A stretch of 64,000 bases of DNA from Hyaloscypha bicolor E. Lineage: Eukaryota; Ascomycota; Leotiomycetes; Helotiales; Hyaloscyphaceae. Below are positions 14,466 through 25,386 of this stretch, piece after piece. The notes below the pieces were generated by a model. The model was not told the DNA's origin. It saw only the letters and a program-made list of their open reading frames with translations, and searched no databases. Location of the stretch: NCBI RefSeq assembly GCF_002865645.1, contig NW_020194558.1:620001-684000 (forward strand). Reading direction: 5' to 3'. The position numbers and the translations under genes are program-made. Within the stretch, counting starts at the first letter, position 1; every line of letters starts with the position of its first letter.

Positions 14466-15119
14466 TATTAATACTAGTAAGAAGTAATAAGATTAGTATA
14501 AAAATTAGTATAATTATAATTATTTTCTTTATAATTTATAATTACTAATATCTTAAAGATATAGTACCTAGCTAATTACTACTTTTACTAAAGAAGTTTC
14601 TCAAATATTATTAAGTAGCTATAGTATTTTCTATAACTTATAATTCAGAATTAGATAGGAAAATATATTAGTATAAGCTATTCTTTGGCTTCTTTCTAGT
14701 ATATATTAGTAGTATTACTACTTTATAGCCTTTTCGAGATTTAGTAAAGAAGTAAAAGCTAGTAATATTTACCTTAGCCTCGGATTCTAGTTACTAAATA
14801 GTAGGACCAGGAAAATTAACTCATTTATTATTTCCCTATACCTAACTAGTTAAATTTCTCTAAATAGCCTTTTTGCCCAGTATAAAGAATTTAGTAAGAC
14901 TAATAAGTATAATATAGTTACTATATAATAATTAGTAATTAATATAAAAATAAATAAAATCCATATCTATTATATAATAATCTAATCTTATAAAATAAGG
15001 ATCTCTTTTTCTTTTATTAAGTTTCCTATTATATTATAAATTTAATATACTTATATTTCTATTTTAGTTAGTTTTATACTAATCTTTATACTAATTTAAA
15101 AAGAGGTTATATATCTTGG

Positions 15120-15660
15120 CTAAAGCTCTTTATATACTATTAGCCTTTTCCTTTATTTTATTCTCTAAAACTTACTTAATTTCTTTCTCTTAATTAAGCT
15201 TTTCCTTAGTCTTTTATATCTTCTTAAACTATATATTATTCTCGGAATTATATTTAATATCTTCTTATACCGGATTACTATTATCCCAAGTTATATATAA
15301 GTTACTATACTTACTATAGCCAAGTAATTATTTAACTACTTTCTAATTCTTTTCTTATTATTCTCTAAAGCCAGATTAGTATAAAGATTAGTATAGGAAT
15401 ATTCTAAAAATACCTCCTTAATTTAATACTTATAGTAAACTCCTATACTATTTCCTACTATCTTAATAGTAAAGTCCTCTTATATACTACCAAGCTTATT
15501 ACCTTATATTTTACTATTATAATTATATCTTAATTTACTACCTTTACTTTCTTAATCTTAGTATAAATAGGGTCTTTTATAAGAGCTTTATTATATTTAT
15601 ATACTTTTATAATATTTGGGTTTTAAGATAGATCTATTAGTACTTTTCTCTTATAAGTAG
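15120..15660 (-). pseudogene. Degraded coding-like stretch with Lys/Glu-rich coiled-coil character
   Basis: On the minus strand, with Gln/Trp-type stops ignored, the frame is rich in Lys, Glu, Gln and Leu (for example KEKLNQEKEIKQVLENKIKE near 15,190). This looks like a coiled coil preceded by a basic part. It lies inside the hAT element and opposite to the transposase, so it could be an accessory gene of the element or the end of an older nested insertion. No family is recognised. Confidence 0.3.
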
Positions 15661-16224
15661 TAATACGAATAGATCTAATAGAAGAGGCTAGTTAAGATAC
15701 TATATTAATATGGCTACTATCCTATAATATTATAATTAGTATAAAAATTAATATAATATAAGTATAGACTTATTTTAGGCTCTAGAAATAATTTAATAAT
15801 AATTACTAATATATTTGGTATACTAATTATAGTTTATTATTATAAAATATATTATAAGAACAATTTATATAGAGATTAGTAAATTAATTAGTATATTAGA
15901 ATACTAATTTATAAGTTATAATATAAAGTTATATAATAGTATAATTAAGTAGTTAAAAAGAGATTAAAAAATAAGTAAGGTAAGGTAAAATAAAATTAAC
16001 TTTATAATATAAAATAATTTACTTTTAAGGTATATAAAAAAAAATTTAAGCTATTATTTTATTCTTTCCTATTACTTTACTTTAGCGAATATCTTTTCTT
16101 TAACTATATTACTTTAATTCCTTAATTAATCCCTTAAATAACTCCTTCTATAGTATATTTCTTGATTTATATTAATTACTATACTAATTAAAATATAGTA
16201 ATTATAATCTCTAGTTAATTATTT

Positions 16225-16940
16225 AATTATAGTATAAACTAAGCAAACTAATAGCAAGTATATTACTTCTAGGAAGGCTCTTATAGGCAAGGCTCTAAAA
16301 AAGACACTTGGTAGAAAAGGCTATATTCCTACTATTATATAAAAAAAGAGAAAATATAGGTTTAGACCTAGTAATTAGTTAATTAGTAAAAATATTAGTA
16401 TATCTACTAACTGGATTTATAGCTAAGGCCCTTTAAGAAATCAGAAAATATTAGAAGAGTACTAATTTATTAATTCCAAAGGTACTATTTTATTAATTAG
16501 TAAAGGAGATTTTAGCTCAGGAAAATAGATAAGATATATATATTCAAGCTTTGGCTTTATATACTTTACAAGAGTTTATAAAAGCACTTCTTATTATAGA
16601 GTTTAAGTATAAGTTATTTTTCTTAATTATACTAATTTTTATACTAATCTAATTCTAGTAATAAATCTTATAGCTATTTATATAAAGCAAGTTACTATTC
16701 AGAAAAAGGATATAAAGCTAGTCTAATAAATGAGATTAGGAATAATAGATATTAGTAAGGTTAGTAAATGTCTTATAGTAATATTATAGGATAGTTAGTT
16801 TACTTGGGTTACTAGTAAAGTAACTAGGTCAGGTATTAGGGAATTAACTTTTATATCTAAAGTAAAGCAGTTAGCTAGCTATTAGATTAATAAAATAATA
16901 ATTCAAATTATTACTTTTTTAATATATTTCAAATTAGTTA
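16225..16940 (+). pseudogene. Second degraded coding-like stretch inside the hAT element
   Basis: The plus-strand frame has few stops for this block and a protein-like composition, for example TSRKALIGKALKKTLGRKGY followed by a basic run, then segments like LRNQKILEEYQFINSKGTIL. It lies between the transposase and the right terminus of the transposon. I do not recognise a family. A transposon-borne accessory gene is one reading, a captured host fragment another. Confidence 0.3.
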
Positions 16941-17029
16941 TATTATTTAAAGAACTAGTATAAAGATTAATTAATTAATTGGAATAGAGAATAGGAGAAA
17001 CAGATTTTACCGGGCCTCTTACTACTTAA

Positions 17030-17122
17030 AATAATAATTATTACTAATTATTAATAATTATTAATTATTAATAATTATTAATTATTAATAATTATTAATT
17101 ATTAATAATTATTAATTATTAA
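17030..17122. repeat. AT-only tandem repeat (ATTATTAATAATTATTAATT type)
   Basis: A simple tandem array made almost solely of TTATTAATAA units occupies the right subterminal part of the hAT element, about 55 bp inside its right terminus. It contains no coding sequence. Confidence 0.8.
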
Positions 17123-17185
17123 CAAATTAGTATAATTATCTAATTATTACTTATTGAGCTTATTAGAGCCCATACTGCCCGTTAT

Positions 17186-18676
17186 AGTACCATTACTAGC
17201 TCCTTTAATATAAAATTCATTAAGAATACGAAGTAAGAAGTAATTAAGGATATAAAAGTTATTATTCCGAAATATAAATATTTTAAAGTATTACTAAGAT
17301 ATATTAAGATAATAAAAAGTAAATTCAAGAATAAGATTATAAAGAAAGTATATAATATTTCCCCGGGCTTTATATTAATTTAAGAGGGCTTATTTATAAA
17401 GGACTTTAGGGAAGAGAAGAAATAAATATATATATATCTCTACTAAGTTATTCTAAACCTTTTTTTTAAGAAACTATTATAATATTTTTATACCTATATT
17501 ACTATAATTATATATATACTATATAATACTTCCTCTAGTTTTTAGTAACTAGAGTATACTAGTAACTTATAGCCTTATATCCCTAGTTTTTAGTAATTAG
17601 GTAAATATATTTATAATACCTAGTTATATTTCTAGTTTTCGGTAATCTTAAAGATATAATTATATAATACCCGTAATAGCTAGGCTCTAGTCTTAGGTAA
17701 TCGGGAGAATAGCAGAATTTGTTATAGTAGTTCTTTTATTTAATTAGCTATTCTTTCTTAGTATTTGTTTTATTTTTTATTATAATAAGAATATTACTAG
17801 TATCTCTAGTAATAGTAATTATTATATAAATAATAGAAGTTATATTACTATAATATAATATAAGTAATACCTTAGAAATAGTATTTCTCTTATATAGTAA
17901 TAAATTATCTTTTATACTTTATATAACTTACTTCTCTTATATAATATTAAGTTAAAACAAGCTTTAAAATAGTATAAAAAATTTATAATAACCTATATAA
18001 GAGATCTTTTTAAGACTAGTATAAATAAAATAAGAAATATAAGGCTTTAGTATAAACTTCTTTACTTTTAGTAAAGAAGTACTAGAAGTATTAAAAGATA
18101 TTATAGGAATCTAAACATTAATATTTTATTAAAAGTAAGCTTTATATTAATAATTAAGAGCTATATTTATAGTAAACTTGCGAGCTATTTAATATTATTT
18201 AAAAGTTAATAAAAAATAAAGTAAGAATATATTTTAGATTAAAAATACCTTGGATTTGCAAGCCGGAATTAACTTAATAGTAGTATGAAAAGAAGTAGAA
18301 GCTATATTTATAATAATTAGAAGCTTAGAAAAAGATCTCTAGAAAAGTATTAAAAAAAAATATTTAATTAGAGGCTCTGGAATTAGTAAAAAGAAAGAAT
18401 TTATATAGGATTTCCCTAGAATTTAGTAATCTGAGGAAATAATATATATTAAGCTTATTTAGATCGGAATATTAATATAGCTCTATAAAACTCATATATT
18501 AGACGAATTTTGCTATTTTAAAGCTTTCTAATTAAGTAAAATAAATAAAATATAATATTATACTTTCCTAAGAAATATATTATAATAAGAATTACTAAAT
18601 TAGGGCTAGTATAATTACTTTACTTAGTTAGGATCTATATACTTATTTCCTAAAGCTTTATATTTTATTTAAGCTC
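17186..18676. other. AT-rich RIP-mutated DNA between the hAT and LTR elements
   Basis: The first about 230 bases appear to continue the coding-like frame that ends at 11,361 on the other side of the hAT element. The rest is TA-rich with no recognised gene, apart from the 126-bp repeat copy at 17,821-17,946. Confidence 0.5.
17821..17946 (+). repeat. 126-bp dispersed repeat, copy B
   Basis: This is the partner of 3,386-3,511 in the same orientation, differing by transitions only. The sequence outside both ends does not match between the copies, which marks the repeat boundaries. It may be a solo LTR fragment of the copia family on the left. Confidence 0.6.
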
Positions 18677-18681
18677 TTTTC

Positions 18682-18955
18682 TATTACGGGTATAGTATTT
18701 AGGGCTTAAAAAGCAAAATAAAAGGTTTCTTATAAAAATAATTCAAAGCTAAGAAAGAGAAAACTAGAATATAGGAGGCTATAAGGGAATATATATATCC
18801 TATAGTATACTAGTCCCGAAGAGACTTAGCCTTCTAAATATCTCTAGTATATTTCAAATATACTTCCCTAGTAAGGCGGCCATATTATATATATCTAGGA
18901 GATATCTAATATCTAGTAAGGCATTTCAGATACTAGATATCTGGGAATTATAATA
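18682..18955 (-). repeat. 3' LTR of the gypsy element (left copy)
   Basis: Left 274-bp LTR. Read on the minus strand it begins at a former TGTTA, now TATTA (its plus-strand end is TAATA in place of TAACA). It differs from the right copy chiefly by C/T and G/A changes, and this copy is the more mutated one. Confidence 0.85.
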
Positions 18956-21900
18956 TTACTTCTTCTTTTAAAATAAGCTTATCTCTAAGCTTTATAAAAG
19001 CCGTTAATCTATCTAATTTCATATTATTCTCTTTCCTAAAGTATTTCGGATATAGCTATTATATATAAAAAGCCGGTGTCTTTATTATATAATCTAGGAG
19101 AATTTATTATTATTTCTATATAATTCTAGATAAGTATTATTTTTTATATAGTCTAGCTAGTATTATAGGTTTTATAGAGGTTCTAATATATTAATATTAT
19201 TATTATAGAAATTCTATAAAACCAGGAGGCTATTACTTAGTACTAAAGCTAGATACTATACTAGATCTTTATCCTAACTAACTTACTAAATTCTATACTT
19301 TAGCCTATTTCTTACTAGCTTAACTATAATAACCCGTTTAATGCCATATTCTTGTTTACTATCCTCTAATATTAATAGAGGTAGTTCCGGATTTGCTTAA
19401 TCTAGTAAAGAATTCTAGAAGTCTTTTTATAGCTTCTTTATATAAAAAACTAAATATATCTTTATAGTTTCCGGTAGTTTCAGGAAAAATAAGTAGTTAT
19501 ACTATTCTAGAATCTCAAATAGGCCCTCTATTTAGTTCTCTAGCTTCTGGCTTAAATAATCGGATTTCTAGTATTTTATAGTAACCTATATTTTATTTCC
19601 TGCTTTGAAATTAATCGAATAGTAGTATTTATTAGCTTATATTATATATTATTCCTATACTTATTTTATATAGCCTTAGATAAGTTATTATAATTTATAT
19701 AATTAATTTACTAATACTTTAGCTTTATTTCTATTTAGCTTCTCTTTAGGTAAGTTAGCTTTAATAGAGAAGTTCTAGTCTAGAGAGATATAAGGCTTAT
19801 AGCCCTTTTTAGTTATAAATAGGGACTAGCTAATAGTTTTATACTAAAGGAAGGCTTATTAATAATTAATTATAATAACTTATTTATTTTAATTATTCTA
19901 GTAATAGTTAATATATAAATATAATCTCTAATTAAAGTACTAATTAATAATCTCCGTTTATTTATTTATTTGGGAATAATTAGCTATAGAGAGCTTAAGC
20001 TTTATATTAATTCTTATATAGAATTCGCTACAAAAATCGGATATAAATTAGGGTTTCCGATCTAATATAATTATTTCTGAAATACCTATTTAATATATTA
20101 TATAAAGTAAAAATAGAAGTACTAGCTATTTGGCTATAATTATATTTTATACGGGAATTATAATTAGGTACTTAAATAAGTAATTTATAAATATAATAAC
20201 TATATTATGGCCCGATTTGCTTTCTAGATAGCTCTTAAAATCTATAATAATATATTACTATAAGTAATTAGGAACTAGAAAGAAATAAAGTAAACTAGGC
20301 TTCTTATTTCTAGATATATATAATCTCTTATAAGTATAGTAATTACTATAGTATTAATTAATATTCTTACCTATAAATAGCTAGTAATATTATTTCTTTA
20401 ATAGCTAATAAAGCTTTATATATCTAGAATATCTAGAAAGGGGTTTATTATATACTTTACAAATTAGGGCAGTTTATAAAAGTAGTCCGGGAATTATTTC
20501 GTTTTCTGTAATATAGAGTCTTTTATAATATAAAAGAAGGCCGTTTTAAAATATCTAGATATTACTTTTAGCTTAGGCTATTATATATAGCTTCTCTAGA
20601 TCTAGTAATATATAATTATTTTATAGAATCTTATCTATAAGTTATAAACTATTATATTTAGTAAGAGCCTCTAATAATACTTTTATAGGAGCTACTATAA
20701 TAGAATCTATTAGTAAAGCTTCTAAGAAAATATCTTTTTTCAGGGAAATTATATCTCTAATAGGGATATTCTCTTTTAGAAAGTCTTTAGTATATACTTG
20801 ATTTTCGGGGCCGAATTCCGGATTAAGTAAGCCGACCTTATAAAGTATTACTATAAGCTATAAGTTATAGATAATTTCCGGATTAATCTTATTTTTAGAA
20901 AGAAGTACTTGAGTTTATAGCTTTTTCTTAATCTGGCTCTAAGTATTTACTTTATCTTATTTTTATAATAAAGTATTTACTTACTTATTTAATTTTCTAG
21001 AATAATATATAAGCTTAAAGTAATAGTAAAATAAGAGCTTAGCCTATCTAGCTTATTAAAAAGAAAGCTTTTTAGTAGTTATAAAGTACTTTAAGATATA
21101 ATAATTAGAATAGACCTTAAAAGAAGTATTCTAAAAACTCTTTAGCTTAGCTTTTTATTTCTCTAGTACTTGAACTATAATAAGTATTTCCTTATTATAT
21201 ATATTATAATTAAGCTTTACTAGAAGTATAATTTTAGAAAAATAAGCTATAGGATACTAAAGGCCTATTTCTAGATCTTATTAAAAGAATAGGCTAGTAA
21301 CTACTTCTTTAGATATATTTATTTCTATTATTATAGATAGATCTAAATTATAGTATTATAAAACTAAAATAGAAATTATAGCTTTCTTTAGCCAAGTAAA
21401 AGCCTTTTAATATTACTTGAACTATTTAAAGAAAATATTCTTTTTTATAAGTAAAATAAAAGGTCTAGTAATTTATTTATATTTTCTAATAAAGTATTTA
21501 TAAAAGTTATAGAAGCCAAGAAAGAACTATATACTCTTAATTATCTTTAGGGATTACTAGTTATATATTACTTTAACTGTATTAGGATTTACTTTAATAC
21601 CAGATATAGAGATAATAAAGCCCAAATACTTTATATATATAACTTTAAATTTCAATTTCTTAATATTTATTTAGAGGCTAGTAAGATATAAATAATCTAG
21701 TACTTTTTATATATACTATTTATACTTTATTAGATTCTCTAAATAAATAAGAATATTATTAAGATATATTATATAAAAGTTATCTAGATATTTAAAGAAT
21801 ATATTATTTATATAATATTAATATATAGCCGGGCTATTTATAAAACCTTTCTAGAGAATATTATATTTATATACTTTATAGTAGATACGGAATATTATTA

Positions 21901-24900
21901 GCTTCTAAGAGTTCAGGTCTATAGCTATATAATAGAAAGCCTAATAAATATCTAATTTAATATAGATCTTGGCCTTAGATAATTAACTTAAAGTCTTATT
22001 AATAAAAGAAAAGAGATATTAATTTTTCCGGGTAATATTATTTAGGTAGCGAAAATTAATATAGAAGTATAAACCTTTATTTACTTTTTTTATAAAAAGA
22101 ACTAGTAAAGTAAAGGAAGTCTAATTAGCTTTAATAAAGCCCTTAGCTAGATTATTTTCTAAAAAACGCTTAATTTCTAGAAGCTCTTAAGTAGACTATT
22201 ATTAGAGGAATTAATATCTAATACTTTCGGTTTTCTTTAGGCCTTTAATCTAAATCTTATAATTATATAATTTATAGAAAGAAAGAATATTAGATTTCTT
22301 TTTAGAAAAAATAGAGGTATATTTCTTAAATTCCGGAAATAATATTCTTTATAGCTATTAAAGCTCTATTTCTCCTAGTTATTAATTCTCTGGGCTAGAA
22401 TAGCTTCTTTTTTCCGAGCTTTAAGTTCCTTATTAATCTTATAAATAGAGATTTAACTAATAATATTTTTTTTTCTTGGCTATATAATTAAATACTATAG
22501 AAATAAGAATAGCTAGGTCTAATATTTGCTCTTTATTAAGGACCTCTTCTTGCTTCTTTAGCTTTTGCTTAGGTATTATATCTTAATTAGGCTATAGAAG
22601 CTTCTTTTCTATAGTCTTATATAATTCTCTCTAATTAGTCCGAAAAAAAGAAAGCTACTTTAGAATAGAAAGTTTTCAGGAATAGCTTATAATAGAATCT
22701 TATTAATTAGTATTTTTTTAATACTTCTTATTAGATTACTTCTCTAGCTATTATTATAAAGTACTAATAATATAACCAAATTATATAGATTTAGGCTTGT
22801 TCTTTAGTTATATAAGCCTATATCTTTTATAATTAACTAGAATATTAATATATATTACTTATTTTTTACTAAAAATAATATTATAATCTCTAAGATTTAG
22901 AATAATTATAAGTATATTAATATTTTATTTATTAATTAGAAATAAGACTTTTATATATTTCTTAGTAAACTTAGCTAGCTTTTTATTAAAACTATATATA
23001 ATATAGGATAAGAAAAGAAATTATAGTTCTATTTCTAAGAATTACTTTATAAGCTAAATAAGCTTTATATTAATAAAAGTATAACTATTAGCTCTAGTAT
23101 TAATAAAGGAAAATAACTTAATTCCTAATTTATTTATATTAATAATATAGGATATTATAAGAGTATTTCTTTCTATTAGACAAGTTAAGTTAATCTTTAC
23201 TAAATCCATATTATAAGTCCCTAAAATAGAGACTTTTTTTAGGGATACTTGTTTCCCGGTTTTATATTAGAATTAGAGCTCGAATTCTCTAAATACTTTA
23301 CTAAAATAATATATTCTAGTAAAATAAGAACTAAGTCTAGCTTAATTCTAGAAAGAGCTACCTTGATTTCCTTATTATATAAAACTAGATAATATCTAAT
23401 ATAATAGCTAAACTCGTTATAGTTATAGTATTTAATAGTTAAGAGATCTTTAGTCTTTATAGGATATTACTTATATTTATAAAGGAATATATACTTAATA
23501 AAAGTAGTTAATATAGGCTTCTTAGATTTCTTTTTAGGAATATATTTCTTAGGAATATATAGGAATATAGTACTAGAAATAAACTTGGGTAAGATAGCTC
23601 TTACCTTTTTATATTTTTTAGTCTTCTTATATATAGCCTTAATCTACTAATTATTAATAGTATAGTACTAAGTAAAGCAAGTAGTATTAATAAAAGAATT
23701 ATTATAATATATATATATATATATATATTAATTCCTAGAGCTTTAGTAAGAGCTTCTTATTTAGTTTATATTTAATATCTTAAAAACTAATACTGCCTTT
23801 TATAAATAGTTATAAGAAGAGAATATAGAACTCCTAAAATACTTAACTAGAATATATTTAAAGTTTACTAAAGTTATAGTAAGTATTCTATATCTTATTA
23901 GGATTAGAGTATAGTTTCTTTAGGTAAGAATAGAACTCTGAGAGCTAATAGTACTAATTTGAACTATTTTTATTTATACGAGAATTAGTTAGGATAAGAG
24001 TATTACTAGTAAGTTTACTAGAAATATAAATAATCTTAAGATTCTCTAAGAAATATAAATTAGTATTTCTTTATAATTTATTCTTAATCTAAACTAGCTA
24101 GTTATTAAAGATAGTATAATCTCTAGTAAAAAGAATTAAATCTAGGAGCTTAGTAACTCTAGTATTTCTAAAGGAAGTATAAGATATAAGAGATCCTAGA
24201 TAGAAATAAACGGGAGATAATTCGGAATTCTTTTAAGAGAGGTTTAAAGTAGCCAGAGCAGGTAAAATAGAAGTAGTTAAAGCTATTATAAGCTAATCTA
24301 CTATAGCTATATAGCATTTAATATTATTCTCGAGCTTAGTATTATAGAGCTTAGTATTCTCGAGAATAGCTTTATTATAACTATAGGTATTCTTATATAA
24401 AATAGCTTTTTAAATATTTTTCTAATAGCTTTTTATAATAATATTAATCTGAGAATAAGATATTAGGTTTCTTAGTCTATTTATATAACTCTCTAGTAGT
24501 AATATAGTTTTTAGTCTCTAGAAGCTTTATAATAAAAGCAGAGAATTCTATTTCTATAGACTTATTTATAAATTCTTTAGAAATACTAATAGGATATTTA
24601 GTTCGGGAAGAGCCGCTAATAGAATAACCTAAACTAGTAAGAGCTTTACCGGAAGCCTTAGCAGAAGTTAATATAGTTTCTGGTTATATAATATTCTGGG
24701 AAATTAACCTATTATATTTTTCCTTTATTATATTCTCTCTAGTAGTCTTATTACCGGCATATATATAGGGCCTATAAGGTTATAGGATAGGGCTTGAGGG
24801 TAGTAGTTAGATTACTAGCCTATATATACCTATTACTTTAGGACTTAATTAAAAAGTAGTCTTTTATTTAAGGTTTATTGACTTTCGGGTTTTCGAAAAA

Positions 24901-25107
24901 GTTTCTAATATATTACTAGTATATATTTATAAAGATATAAATACCTGATTTCTCTAAGGATTCTAAAGCTTTTTGCTTTTATTATTCTGGAGTCTATTAC
25001 TTGTATTTCTGAGGTTCCGTTATCTTGGCGGCGCCTATATTTCTAATAGTTCTGAATTAGTTTATTTAAAATCCTTTATAGAATTAAAGGAAGTAAGCTT
25101 TAAATAC

Positions 25108-25381
25108 TATTATAGGTATAGTATTTAGGGCTTAGAAAGTAAGATAGAAGATTCTTTATAAAGACGATTTAAAGCTAAGAAAGAGAAAACTAGAATATAG
25201 GAAGCTGCGAGGGAGTATATATATCCTATAGTACGCTAGTCCTAAAGGGGCTTAGCCTTCTAAATATCTCTAGTATATTCTAAGCATGCTTTCCTAGTAA
25301 GGCGGCCGTATTACGTATGTTTAGGAAGCATCTAGTATCTGGCGAGATATCTCAGATACCGGATATCTGGGAATTATAACA
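25108..25381 (-). repeat. 5' LTR of the gypsy element (right copy)
   Basis: Right 274-bp LTR. On the minus strand it begins TGTTATAATTCCCAGATATC, the normal TG start of an LTR. The element reads leftward from here. It keeps more G and C than the left copy, for example GGCGGCCGTATTACG on the plus strand. Confidence 0.85.
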
Positions 25382-25386
25382 TTTTC

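Larger units (their letters stand above)
11370..17177 (+). mobile_element. Complete but RIP-inactivated hAT transposon, 5.8 kb
   Basis: The left end reads TAGTATAGGCTCTAATAA and the right end, reverse-complemented, CAGTATGGGCTCTAATAA. This is an 18-bp terminal inverted repeat that differs only by C/T and G/A changes. Both ends are flanked by the same 8 bases, CCCGTTAT (11,362-11,369 and 17,178-17,185), the target duplication length of hAT elements. A degraded hAT transposase lies inside at 12,314 to about 14,465. The left subterminal region has tandem GC-richer repeats, and at least one further coding-like stretch lies between the transposase and the right end. The target duplication fits single-event insertion, and the C/T, G/A differences between the termini fit RIP after insertion. 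Confidence 0.88.
18682..25381 (-). mobile_element. Complete Ty3/gypsy LTR retrotransposon, RIP-inactivated, 6.7 kb
   Basis: Two direct repeats of exactly 274 bp (18,682-18,955 and 25,108-25,381) flank the element. Outside them the same 5 bases, TTTTC, are found at 18,677-18,681 and 25,382-25,386, a target duplication. On the minus strand the interior reads as gypsy reverse transcriptase. Near 22,110-22,190 it reads ELLEIKRFLENNLAKGFIKA-like (normally LREFLxxNLxKGFIRPS), and near 21,720-21,790 like the YIDDILIFS region. Stops are at Gln/Trp/Arg codons throughout. The element is therefore transcribed right to left and is dead by RIP, although its ends are intact. Confidence 0.88.

Noticed and set aside
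17030..17122. Telomere-like or origin-like AT repeat
   Set aside because: The unit TTATTAATAA is not a telomeric repeat, and the array lies inside the hAT element.
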